Part shown: one piece after another, positions 20,101 to 25,175 of the stretch
Numbering within the stretch: position 1 is the first letter of the stretch
Layout of the letters: every line of letters starts with the position of its first letter
Virus record (IMG/VR): IMGVR_UViG_3300030329_006122
Location: 1 to 38,957 of that record
Length of the DNA: 38,957 bases
Source: a virus
Reading direction: 5' to 3' (one strand)
Made by a program: the position numbers and the translations under genes
Notes under the pieces: generated by a model
Databases searched by the model: none
Told to the model about the DNA's origin: nothing
Seen by the model: the letters and a program-made list of their open reading frames with translations, nothing else

Positions 20101-20549
20101 GTAATACTTTATCTACCACCACAGAATTAGCCATCAATGGAAGGTTCCCAGAAACAAGAAAAATACCTATTGTCAATGCTTTTAAAAAAGGTGACAATGG
20201 ATTCCAGGCTAAAAAAACTTATTCTATAATATTAAAAGATTCTAGAAAATATGTTTATGATGATGTTCAGCAGGAAAGATTTTACAGGAATCTTGAATGG
20301 GCATATGAGTTTGAAGTTATAAATGCAAAACAATTCAATGATGCCATGTTGGCATTTGAAAAAAATCAGCAGAAAGCAAGAGGGATATATGACAAAGTAA
20401 AGGCATATAAGAAACATATGAAAAAAGGAATGAAGATGCCTAGTCGTTTTTATAGCCCCTCCAAACCACCAAAAAAGGATGAAGATGAAAAAGACAATAA
20501 AAAAAATAATACAGGAAACTCTAGAAAAGGTAGAAGAATTAAATTCTAG
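11187..20549 (+). CDS. Giant polyvalent ejection protein with LPD38-type C-terminal region
   Basis: 3120 residues, about 24% of the genome. In order: a charged N-terminus; a hydrophobic segment near 346-375; a long helical region; a Pro/Lys/Glu-rich linker (about 860-1080); a conserved-looking domain from 'TPEDWLSDVKANL' (about 1158) to 'HPAVVDRHTYRDRGYL' (1296-1311); and a domain with 'HVRFGTRF', 'VLFIDEMQSDW' (1839-1863) and 'IPEAPYKK' to 'ISWTPSAVQYQRW' (2024-2067). The latter two are patterns I know from phage and plasmid polyvalent proteins. Around 2580-2606, 'NYFRAVNTMYNPKFILTNFFRDLQ' matches the large polyvalent protein-associated domain LPD38. The C-terminus is basic. Four S-(Y/F)-R motifs sit near domain borders. 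The probable role is injection into the host with the DNA, with enzymatic or anti-defence domains. No individual activity is proven. Confidence 0.8.
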   Translation: MAETTSLGATLNRDRLSYKQFLELYGIKDPDNPLHYYNYKSAWMGGGKPDEEGKWPSKYKTDLHPNRYMEKDGGLIDTKTNKKATIEDKEKWDRKRGEFENKAKIRGYKLQDFTQSIRGEQFTPNLPYEDTQNIYVEPNDSTYKDFSFSFTGNTAGFDYETDTSAGENTLTQFNAYVARPASKEMAQLGHDHEIIKDKDIIESYANFYNQNKLEMSLEEKKALWKKIEALESQGVVAFDPQMNFTLPSTEEYRQYIIERENEELSLKYQKDFFDVIKDYTTDPRKLLPFVHDVVDGYQIYGLWDLTKKVERINESLEKGEDPEEELTEEEKEVLMELIYGDSTTGGKIADTVFNMIPFMGEMAATLGIGQLFYKGSVQIVKKISKDLTKNLATKEGKDKLAKAVNQAFSKKLIKQQSIKTVGEKVIPRAIAIEGLTRTKAVVAPKISKKIAGAKDDVYDRMIPTMGRIKNEYGEEYYGAMEAGLSQDDAKESALWDNRIEVISEYSGGLLRSAFKGILSPFKKLAKKYGPNGESVLANNALFKAFTKKSKGKIPKNKQAEFYKKVLERGGWNGYWEEIGEERFGGILRAVADEMGIKGLDTTIWPDKEQWLVELVSFGVLPAGMTAQEFSYQRRLYNKVKDSNAWKEINRASEAGEIKGDAEELLRYFVLKDPKKFDESNILDIKDSILELSREYFENQGLDFDDLLKKEGKRIDLDKVFAEGKTEYVSIDDKVKVLISLFQSEKGGVTPEAVVEEFYGSYFKNNLWDPKTKTFRNTSSGKIFKEYYEASGDTRSPQEFFEQLGVEHFVNNKLYGETSIDKILRIAARSLSNIYNKIKGTKPKVDPKILKMWDEAGMGKKWSPIHATAPPEDKKEDVEEPQEEPPVEVLQVEPEKDESYRIEEPKKGRTKGEFKYAKDQKHPPGKPELEQDGYVWNYSPYFKAWQKSNDPNAPQPKKTKKDDESYRLVEKAEGDGEAPSKEEVENEINVDTVDNLSDAEIEDINIVTLEPPAPPKAKKKEKQKDVELPSENIVADVKLKKPISKKIFNDWKLGLDSNYKDWKPTITKVTPLHYKVNYSVPITADGYALPSKTVNVNNFKRYDINEKVTYDKLPEPNKDEVKSRIRTRSLQKTKGAKPKNKKQVFKNKKGKQITVGNKTPEDWLSDVKANLTQSKIKKAREWYGEIYGIFKNAFGEQDGVKYMVTWLLSQKQKSPSQGLRNALQVAEEIKSNSKIKFRSGPKKGQPKIAGLSDRIMRDVFEGKEVPSGMGAKLLDFVDSALETITRRYMGNSMQGGHPAVVDRHTYRDRGYLTPVLSNKLLSEFDVKTKADVPGENPSEAQYEEASHFFNEVANYLNEQGYNGGGWTPAQVQAVGWTSITNALGEEGETAQDAIVYNTSDVLFESIFFGEGSPYAEKYKQIEDFGYTQLHHISNKVSQFLSDAILDITGAKGFLIQGSGGYLDYPQAPSTSLRMISTPETMQDAMDVVGYVAQQTEVMTFKPIQNGDGLGVQIYGKGLDNSSIVDDIYRMLREYNPDMVTGYTAGEVELEDGGSVPSMVVVLNTGKPKNITTVDAKNKFFDKFITTNQQLLKDLLENHIKIKGIDIKLDYSYIRLNSIASKNNWKENNNGESYIQRLSERFGSDIQTRLDNVIRKEFEQRLEQGIQEAQRNEIDLDTSYRIVDSSEVKGFYSNSISSVNQNKHKYPNGIKSRSLRNVLLQMGANKEELDWMDIDGLVSKYKPEEKVHIEDLLLWMKQNRIVIKERILGPGAQMRVGPIDDVLLEEGVHGEARWGDHIYKPHGRHTYRTTKEYRELLFILEGDGEFTPNSIHYDTPNLLGHVRFGTRFTKDGKKVLFIDEMQSDWHQQGSSKGYGKKAESANAGEIETLENTRSRLKNNIVRMLTEAVEKHDIDGQWGKDARAVFAGDIPTNELIHMVGLFEERAQSSETNLTSLWVQVIGSRINDGNILPRPRLHPSTLPARGAPGQGDWVEGDGWSQELEDHVLDLGNTIREIAEFRTKQATIIPEAPYKKTAWIKFFMKRLIRWAVDNNHDYISWTPSAVQYQRWQNRFDHKAWKVRWVKQATGPNVTPRVTVTTFIRDDGQRNPEPYGGLVIPLYGQTVIGSRKVSLNSYLGKEMADEIRNSWDKTPISDEFVSPLESEGELDFNIGGRHFQFIYDQAIPSIKKYIKKWNSNITKIPMITAVTGGKQLAEYDIGENISIETALEEDLLWSEDFDAIPITDEMVNSVLEGQPSFRVTEAEKDKLEVPEETSRAYLQRKLQDSMNRLNLIQDVIGDISEEDDVYLKAELFIGSAAEKIDRFRDSIVGDDTAFVNRMDKDNISVEDFGDLLYALHAKERNSKIIENNPDFEGDGSGMSNADANKIIKKYKKKHPIWKYEKEFRESIIQGRLDVLYEGGLINEDQYNLFSSGQLYSNYVPLKGKKGKVSRPMVGKGWSVGGKDIRRAWGRGSRADNPFIQSLIDMEEALIRVEKNKVTTSLYNLAQNNPWDGWEAKGRKYKPQYNQDGEIEYFRPDLLQDNQVSAIIDGKHKIITINDEALLRGIKKMGTGRSFKFLQTFANYFRAVNTMYNPKFILTNFFRDLQTAGIHLFGEQEAELSAQVIKDIVPAMQGVLKEVRDGKGNAWSDAYADFKATGGRVGWFDTKSTEEKLEELNSRLAAVKENAFWKRGRLFLKLIRDMNEAVEMGVRLSAYVNMVNSGISKRRSAQFAKNLTVNFNKKGEWGSIINSIWIFSNAGIQGSTRILSSIATSRRTRAIVGGVAGMAFLQSYINRIMCPDVWERTSSFEKDNNWVIVTPNCQKYTIRVPYGYNMFKVMGQTAEELMVGDLPLGEALARNLEGINNAFNPIQSGTLSHLPWPTFSRPLIQYKDNVNFMGTSIYRDDYPFQASVVNQKKAWPSMEGGWEQKVTNWFFKLTGGDLEKETKKPWTIDTNPELLEHLVDSYGGGTVRFLSNTLSTTTELAINGRFPETRKIPIVNAFKKGDNGFQAKKTYSIILKDSRKYVYDDVQQERFYRNLEWAYEFEVINAKQFNDAMLAFEKNQQKARGIYDKVKAYKKHMKKGMKMPSRFYSPSKPPKKDEDEKDNKKNNTGNSRKGRRIKF

Positions 20550-20928
20550 AGAGGCATTAGATTTAATTTATGAAACAGGTTGTGCTGAATCTGGATATAG
20601 AGCTTTAGAGCAAAGTGGTGATGGCCCAGCTTTAGGATTCTTCCAATGCGAACCTGCGACCTTATATGATTGTTTAGATAATTATATAAAATATAGACCA
20701 TGGCTCCAAGAAGCATTGTCTAGCTTAGGTTTTATTTCAGATGATGCAGAGTACAGCCTTAAAACAAATATAGCCATACAGGTCTTTTTTTGCCGAATCA
20801 AGTACAGAAGGGATAAAGAACCAATCCCTAAAACCATGGAAGAAAGAGCTAAATACTGGAAGAGGGTATATAATACTGAGGGTGGAAAAGGTACAGTGGA
20901 TCATTATTTAAAAGCCAATACTGATTAA
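20479..20928 (+). CDS. Transglycosylase-like endolysin
   Basis: 149 residues. 'YETGCAESGYRAL' (31-43) followed by 'GPALGFFQCEPAT' (49-61) has the Glu-then-Gly-x-x-Gln arrangement of lysozyme-like transglycosylases, with E32 or E37 the candidate acid. The C-terminal part, 'AKYWKRVYNTEGGKGT', resembles the end of other phage muralytic proteins. There is no signal peptide, so export would need a holin. The start at 20479 (or the ATG at 20485) lies inside the 3' end of the giant gene and overlaps it by 71 bp, with only AAAAAGG upstream. No later start codon precedes the conserved region, so the long overlap seems real. Holin-like genes follow directly. Confidence 0.6.
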   Translation: MKMKKTIKKIIQETLEKVEELNSREALDLIYETGCAESGYRALEQSGDGPALGFFQCEPATLYDCLDNYIKYRPWLQEALSSLGFISDDAEYSLKTNIAIQVFFCRIKYRRDKEPIPKTMEERAKYWKRVYNTEGGKGTVDHYLKANTD

Positions 20929-21240
20929 ATGGAAATGCTTAGCATAATTGAGAAGTTTGGGATCCCTGTCACTGTTGCCTGTGCTTTTGGATTTTTCATA
21001 TGGAAACAAAACAAGTATATTCAAAACGATCTAACAAAAGACCTGCACCATAAATTTAATGGTTTAATAAATGATTCAGAACAAACAAGATTGATAGTAG
21101 TTAAACTGATAGATGCGATCAAGAAAACTCAATTAGAGTTAAGGGAGCTAAAGGCTAGTTATAGGGAATTGGTAAATATAATAAAAAAGTTGAGTGGTAA
21201 TGGTTTAAAGCACAAATTTAAAGATGATGAAAATTATTGA
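20929..21240 (+). CDS. Holin-like membrane protein with coiled coil
   Basis: 103 residues. One N-terminal membrane helix (about 8-25, 'FGIPVTVACAFGFFIWKQNK') is followed by a long amphipathic helix with heptad-like spacing and a basic end. One membrane segment plus a charged tail is the layout of BhlA/UviB-type holins and of some spanin or membrane-anchor proteins. The ATG directly abuts the lysin stop codon (TAA-ATG), so the two are translationally coupled. The lysis role comes from this position; the exact class is unsure. Confidence 0.5.
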   Translation: MEMLSIIEKFGIPVTVACAFGFFIWKQNKYIQNDLTKDLHHKFNGLINDSEQTRLIVVKLIDAIKKTQLELRELKASYRELVNIIKKLSGNGLKHKFKDDENY

Positions 21241-21284
21241 TCGTTTACGAAAATATATAATAAAAAAATATGGAGATATAGATC

Positions 21285-21533
21285 ATGGGTCTAGTAGAAA
21301 AGTTAGTGGTAGAAAAAGTATTAAAACTTCTTCTAAAACAATTCAAATTAAATAAATTATTAGATTACATGGAAAAACCAAACCCTGCTGACATAGGGGT
21401 TGCAGAGTTAAAGGAGAGAGTTTCCAAGTTAGAGGAAATATCTCATGAACCAAGGGAATTTGTCACATGTGCAGATTGTGATAAACCCATAAAAGACTAT
21501 AAAAAACATTTAAAATATAAGGGGAAAAAATAA
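21285..21533 (+). CDS. Small zinc-finger-like protein in the lysis region
   Basis: 82 residues. An N-terminal amphipathic helix ('LVVEKVLKLLLKQFKLNKLLDYM') leads to a second helix ('VAELKERVSKLEEI') and a C-terminal 'FVTCADCDKPIKDYKKHLK'. Its C-x-x-C and downstream histidine could form a partial zinc site. The ribosome site is GGAGAT. It shares its last base with the first base of the next start (TAATG). No function is assigned; the placement suggests a lysis accessory. Confidence 0.6.
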   Translation: MGLVEKLVVEKVLKLLLKQFKLNKLLDYMEKPNPADIGVAELKERVSKLEEISHEPREFVTCADCDKPIKDYKKHLKYKGKK

Positions 21534-21814
21534 TGGAATGGATTACAAGTAATTTAGATTGGCTAGGTGGTGTTGGTGGTGCAGGAGTCACCTTAACCAT
21601 ATTAAGATTTTTACCAAATGAAGACATTTATGAGTTCGTTGAAAAAATGTGTTACAGGGCAGGAAGGGTTATTACTTTAGGAATGGCCTCCAGGAGATCC
21701 CCTGTAAAAGAGATTTGGAATAGTAAGATTGAGCCATGGTTTATTGATGTGCTGGAGAACACAATTGGAGCTGCAGTTCATGGAATAATTAGAGGTTTGA
21801 AGACAGACAAATAA
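21533..21814 (+). CDS. Small membrane-associated protein, lysis cassette
   Basis: 93 residues. An N-terminal Gly/Val/Leu-rich hydrophobic stretch (about 10-27, 'LGGVGGAGVTLTILRFL') is followed by 'PNEDIYEFVEKMCYRAGRVIT' and a C-terminal amphipathic helix ending in 'AAVHGIIRGLKTDK'. It is coupled to the preceding gene and is the last gene before the hairpin at 21835, closing the late operon. A holin or pinholin subunit is possible, but I cannot tell which of the two membrane proteins here is the real holin. Confidence 0.55.
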   Translation: MEWITSNLDWLGGVGGAGVTLTILRFLPNEDIYEFVEKMCYRAGRVITLGMASRRSPVKEIWNSKIEPWFIDVLENTIGAAVHGIIRGLKTDK

Positions 21815-21834
21815 TTCTCTTAGTAACGATGATG

Positions 21835-21872
21835 AGAGGGGGGATTATTCTAGACATTGTAATCCCTCCTCT
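21835..21872 (+). terminator. Hairpin terminator at end of late operon
   Basis: Left arm 21835-21847 and right arm 21860-21872 pair over 13 bp with one G-U, around a 12-nt loop. The stem is rich in G/C next to its base. Only a short 'ATTT' follows, so the U-tract is weak, but the position between the last lysis gene and the first recombination gene suits a terminator. Confidence 0.65.
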
Positions 21873-21880
21873 ATTTAAAA

Positions 21881-21909
21881 TTGTTGCTGCAAATCAATGT
21901 TTTTATTTA
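21881..21909 (+). promoter_or_regulatory. Weak candidate promoter for the recombination operon
   Basis: TTGTTG (21881-21886) and TATTTA (21904-21909) are 17 bp apart, immediately after the terminator and 45 bp before the start at 21955. Both boxes deviate from the sigma-70 consensus. A promoter is expected here because the operon restarts after a hairpin. Confidence 0.3.
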
Positions 21910-21954
21910 TATTTCCCAGGAAGATTTTTCAGAAAATAACAAAAGGAGAGTACA

Positions 21955-22632
21955 ATGAGTAATAAAAACCTAGGCCTCTGGGATCAAGTTGAATCTACAG
22001 ATGCAAAATTCACCCACAAACTACAATATGGTGCCAAGCTAACTGCAATAGATGCTCAGTATCAAAGAAAAAGAGCCACTGAAATGTTTGGCCCTATGGG
22101 AATTGGTTGGGGTACTACAGAATCTACCTATGTCCACAATCAAGAATTCTCCCACCTATATTTCACTGCTAAATTATGGTATGTATGGGAAGGAACTAAA
22201 GGTCAGATAGAGATAGCCTCTGACATACCATCAAAACCCGATTGCTATAAAAGTGTTAGAACTGATGCTATAACTAAGGGATTAAGTGAGCTTGGTTTTA
22301 ATGCAGATGTTTTTATGGGTACATTTGATGGAAATAAATATATGAAAGAAGACTCGGTGCTCTCCGAGAATGAGGCGATTGGAAGGGGTTCTAGTGGTGA
22401 GGTCACTAATTCCCCTTCTGCCTCTGAAGAGCCTACTATGGAAACATTATTGGATTTCGGTAAACATTCCGATAAACTTTTAAAAGATGTTCCATTAGAT
22501 TATTTAAGTTGGTTGGTGGGTCAAAAGGATCCAAGTCCAAAGGTTGCTAAATGGCTTGATATTGCAAATAAAGAACTGCATAGGAGAAAAACAATAGAAA
22601 ATCAAAAGGGTGGTGATGAATATGAATTCTAA
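21955..22632 (+). CDS. Rad52/Sak-like single-strand annealing protein with ExoX-like C-terminal domain
   Basis: 225 residues. Residues 25-130 have the pattern of phage Rad52-type annealing proteins: 'LTAIDAQYQRKRATEMFGPMGIGWG', then 'KSVRTDAITKGLSELGFNADVFMG', then 'FDGNKYM'. After a Ser/Glu linker, residues 165-212 ('LDFGKHSDKLLKDVPLDYLSWLV' onward) match the small domain found at the C-terminus of ExoX-like exonucleases and fused to various phage proteins. The likely role is annealing of complementary strands during recombination-dependent replication. The small domain may recruit DNA or partners. A strong AAGGAGAG ribosome site precedes the ATG. The 3' end overlaps the exonuclease gene, its natural partner. 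Confidence 0.75.
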   Translation: MSNKNLGLWDQVESTDAKFTHKLQYGAKLTAIDAQYQRKRATEMFGPMGIGWGTTESTYVHNQEFSHLYFTAKLWYVWEGTKGQIEIASDIPSKPDCYKSVRTDAITKGLSELGFNADVFMGTFDGNKYMKEDSVLSENEAIGRGSSGEVTNSPSASEEPTMETLLDFGKHSDKLLKDVPLDYLSWLVGQKDPSPKVAKWLDIANKELHRRKTIENQKGGDEYEF

Positions 22633-23377
22633 ACCACAATTGATTGAAAAAACAAGGAATGGAAGGTGGTACTCAGTTGCAGGATATGATGTTCCATCAG
22701 TAACAACAGTACTGCAAGGATTCAAATGCCCTCATTGGCTAATGGAATTTATGGTAAAACAAGCAGGTGGCGACCCTAGGTTGTTATACGATAAAAAAGG
22801 AGAGGCCTTGAGGGTAGGATCCTTGGTTCACGAAAGTATAGATAAAATACTTAATGGTGAATCTATCACATTGGATAATGATCACGAGGCTCAAAAAGCA
22901 TTAATATCATTTATGTGTTTTTGGAAAAAATATAATCCAAAACCTTTTGCACAAGAACAATTACTTGCATCAGAAGAAATGAGGGATGATTCTCTTAGGT
23001 ATGGTTTTGCAGGTACAGTAGATCTTGTGGCTGAAATAGATGGTGATTTATGGCTTTGTGATTATAAAACCTCTCAACAACTAGACCCTGAAATGGGTTT
23101 GCAATTATCTGCATATAAAATGCTTTGGGATTCAACTCACGATAGGAAGATAGATAGGTTGGGTATAGTTTGGTGCAAGAAGACCTTTAGGGGTCAGCTA
23201 CCTGCTAAATCAACAAAATATCTGCATGAGTTTGAATACTCACCGAAGGATTGGTTTTGTGCATTTAAGTTGTTTCAAAGGTATTGTAAAGATACTAATG
23301 GTGTTTATGGCCCTAAATTAAAAATTGATTATATTAATGAATTTAGTTTAGATGTAATCAAGGATTTAAGTATATGA
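22616..23377 (+). CDS. RecB/Cas4-like PD-(D/E)XK exonuclease
   Basis: 253 residues from the ATG at 22616. GTGs at 22610 and 22613 and an ATG at 22622 are also possible; GGG at 22608-22610 is the likely ribosome site. RecB-type nuclease motifs appear in order: 'GSLVHE' with His72, 'GTVD' with Asp136, 'CDYKTS' with Asp149 and Lys151, and 'QLSAY' with Gln163. Together with the upstream annealing protein this forms a two-component recombinase like lambda Exo/Beta, in which the nuclease resects ends and the partner anneals. The two genes overlap by 17 bp. Confidence 0.8.
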   Translation: MNMNSKPQLIEKTRNGRWYSVAGYDVPSVTTVLQGFKCPHWLMEFMVKQAGGDPRLLYDKKGEALRVGSLVHESIDKILNGESITLDNDHEAQKALISFMCFWKKYNPKPFAQEQLLASEEMRDDSLRYGFAGTVDLVAEIDGDLWLCDYKTSQQLDPEMGLQLSAYKMLWDSTHDRKIDRLGIVWCKKTFRGQLPAKSTKYLHEFEYSPKDWFCAFKLFQRYCKDTNGVYGPKLKIDYINEFSLDVIKDLSI

Positions 23378-23381
23378 CATT

Positions 23382-23450
23382 GGGGGTTAGAGCTATGGTT
23401 ATATCTGACCAAGGGTGATAATCTTTGCAGAGATTAATGTTCTGACCCCT
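23382..23450 (+). ncRNA. Possible structured RNA, domain A (three-way junction)
   Basis: In the 203-bp gap after the exonuclease gene, 23383-23391 pairs with 23441-23449 over 9 bp (one G-U). This extends inward by a G-U and a C-G pair and outward by a G-U. Inside are two hairpins: 23396-23401 with 23406-23411 (loop tatc), and 23419-23424 with 23431-23436 (loop ttgcag). The joining strand 23412-23418 is purine-rich. This is the layout of a compact aptamer or ribozyme-like RNA. It does not match the hammerhead, purine, preQ1 or glutamine riboswitch cores as I remember them. The fold was drawn by eye. Confidence 0.4.
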
Positions 23451-23460
23451 ATAATATTTA

Positions 23461-23542
23461 TGAGCAGGTGCATTTCTTTGAATGACCTACAATCAATAGC
23501 ATATGATAAAAAACCAAGAAAGTCCACACAATCACCTGCTCA
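23461..23542 (+). ncRNA. Possible structured RNA, domain B (long hairpin)
   Basis: TGAGCAGGTG (23461-23470) and CACCTGCTCA (23533-23542) are perfect 10-bp inverted repeats. Inside them 23473-23478 can pair with 23516-23521, and a short ATCA/TGAT hairpin lies at the tip. A consensus-like TATAAT (23450-23455) sits between domains A and B. The element ends 38 bp before the gene at 23581. It could be RNA structure or a DNA element such as an origin or an operator. Confidence 0.4.
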
Positions 23543-23580
23543 ACTTTTAATAACATCAAACAAAAAAAAGGAAATAAATA

Positions 23581-23883
23581 ATGAGAAGTGAAGTACATAC
23601 TAATGTAATGCTACCACATTTAAAGATTCAAATTGTACCAACTGACATTGTTGGTAAAGACATTACATATAAAATAATAATTCAAGCTGATGACTTTAGC
23701 GAGATAGTTCCAAACATGACAGTAGTAGCAAAAAAAGTAACAGTTAATAGTAAAGATTTTCACATAAGGGGAACAGATGAAAAACCACAGATTGAAAAAG
23801 AAGAGGTCAAACAACCTAAACCAAAGGCTAAACCGACAACACAAGATCAGGCATCGAAAAGCATTAAAAAGTCTGTTAAATGA
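23581..23883 (+). CDS. Small protein of unknown function before the methyltransferase
   Basis: 100 residues. The N-terminal two thirds look beta-rich ('HLKIQIVPTDIVGKDITYKIIIQADDF', 'NMTVVAKKVTV'). The C-terminal third is a Lys/Pro/Gln-rich, probably disordered tail. The ribosome site is AAAAGGA. The stop overlaps the methyltransferase start (ATGA), so the two are translationally coupled. This could be a DNA- or protein-binding accessory of the methyltransferase, but no motif supports a specific role. The structured region 23382-23542 lies just upstream and may control it. Confidence 0.7.
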   Translation: MRSEVHTNVMLPHLKIQIVPTDIVGKDITYKIIIQADDFSEIVPNMTVVAKKVTVNSKDFHIRGTDEKPQIEKEEVKQPKPKAKPTTQDQASKSIKKSVK

Positions 23884-25175
23884 TACTCCTTGACCTTTTT
23901 AGTGGTATAGGTGGTTTTCATCTTGGTTTGACCCAGGCAGGGATAAAGTTTGATAAAGTATATTATTCTGAAATAGATAAACATGCAGTTAAACAATATG
24001 AAAGGAGATTTCCAGATGCAGAATGGCTCGGAGATATTACCTCTATTCGATCTGACAGATTACCAAAACACATTGACCTCATTTGTGGAGGATTTCCATG
24101 TCAAAGTTTCTCAATTGCAGGAAAACGAGGATCCTTTAATGACACTAGAGGTACTCTCTTTTTTGAAATCGCAAGGATTCTCAGACATTACATTGAAATT
24201 GGAAACCCCATCAAAAACTTTATACTCGAAAATGTTAAAGGCTTATATAGTGCAGGAGATCACTCAGCCTTTGCTACAATCCATGGAATTCTTACCGACC
24301 TTGATTATACCATTGAGTGCGAATTACTTAATACTCGCAACTTCTCCTGCCCACAGAATAGGGAAAGAATATACATTGTCGGACATTTTAGAGGAGAATG
24401 TAGACCAAAAGTATTTCCTCTCGGACAAGGTTATGAAAAGGTTACTGAGTTACAAGGACAATATACAAACACCATTAAAGCAAGATACGAGGCCACAGGG
24501 GATGGATCGTACATTATTGAGGGTGAACAGCATGCACAAGAAGGAACAGGACTCAAACAAATCGGAACAATAGGTGAAGATTCAGAGGCTACTAGGGTTT
24601 ATGATACAGGTGGTAATGCTAGAACAATTAAAGATGGTGGTGGTATGGGTGCTAAAACAGGATTATATGAAGTTATGGCTTATTCTAAATCACATAGAAC
24701 TGATAATGTAGAACATAGAATTAAAACTGATGAATTTAATACTTTATCTACAGGAAAAGGTTGTACAAATCAATCCTCTGCAAATTATATTAAAATAATA
24801 GGGAACTTAAAAGGTGATGGTGGTCACGAATGTCATAATGTACATGATCCTAATGGAATTGCACCTACAGTAAGAAATAACCATGGAAAAACCACTATGA
24901 TAGAAAATCCTAGTTTAGATGAAAATGGCAACACAACTGCATTAGATGCTAATTATTATAAAGGCCATGGAACTAGAGGTAATAAAATGAGAGCATTGGC
25001 GACTACTTCATCTAGGATTCGTAGATTAACCCCAACTGAATGTGAAAGATTACAAGGATTCCCTGATGGATGGACAGAAGGACAATCAGATACACAACGA
25101 TATAAACAACTAGGCAATGCAGTATCAGTGCCTGTAGTTAAAGCAATAGGAGAGCAACTATATGAAAATAAATAA
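23880..25175 (+). CDS. dcm: DNA cytosine-C5 methyltransferase
   Basis: 431 residues with all main m5C-methyltransferase motifs: I 'DLFSGIGGFHLGL' (5-17), IV 'GGFPCQSFSIAGKR' with catalytic Cys74, VI 'ENVKG' (117-121), VIII 'QNRERIYIVG' (159-168), IX 'RRLTPTECERLQGFPDGW' (381-398) and X 'QLGNAVSVPVV' (410-420). The region between VIII and IX, about 210 residues, holds the target-recognition domain. It contains several short degenerate repeats, as in multispecific phage methyltransferases. The likely role is protecting phage DNA from host restriction. It overlaps both neighbours. No cognate restriction enzyme is adjacent, although two small PD-(D/E)XK nucleases lie downstream. Confidence 0.92.
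   Translation: MILLDLFSGIGGFHLGLTQAGIKFDKVYYSEIDKHAVKQYERRFPDAEWLGDITSIRSDRLPKHIDLICGGFPCQSFSIAGKRGSFNDTRGTLFFEIARILRHYIEIGNPIKNFILENVKGLYSAGDHSAFATIHGILTDLDYTIECELLNTRNFSCPQNRERIYIVGHFRGECRPKVFPLGQGYEKVTELQGQYTNTIKARYEATGDGSYIIEGEQHAQEGTGLKQIGTIGEDSEATRVYDTGGNARTIKDGGGMGAKTGLYEVMAYSKSHRTDNVEHRIKTDEFNTLSTGKGCTNQSSANYIKIIGNLKGDGGHECHNVHDPNGIAPTVRNNHGKTTMIENPSLDENGNTTALDANYYKGHGTRGNKMRALATTSSRIRRLTPTECERLQGFPDGWTEGQSDTQRYKQLGNAVSVPVVKAIGEQLYENK

Noticed and set aside
21227-21355. 42-codon basic open frame overlapping the start of the 21285 gene
   Set aside because: No ribosome site, and it overlaps the better supported 82-aa frame by 71 bp.
23382-23450. tRNA gene or known riboswitch in domain A
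   Set aside because: There is no T-arm or CCA-type acceptor, and the junction sequences do not fit the hammerhead, purine, preQ1, SAM or glutamine classes as I remember them.
23460-23591. 43-codon open frame starting at ATG 23460 in the gap after the exonuclease gene
   Set aside because: No ribosome site, protein-unlike composition, and it overlaps the inverted repeat and the start of the 23581 gene; RNA or DNA structure explains the region better.
23983-24573. 196-codon plus-strand open frame inside the methyltransferase gene
   Set aside because: The overlapping frame has all methyltransferase motifs; this one is an alternate-frame shadow without a recognisable family.
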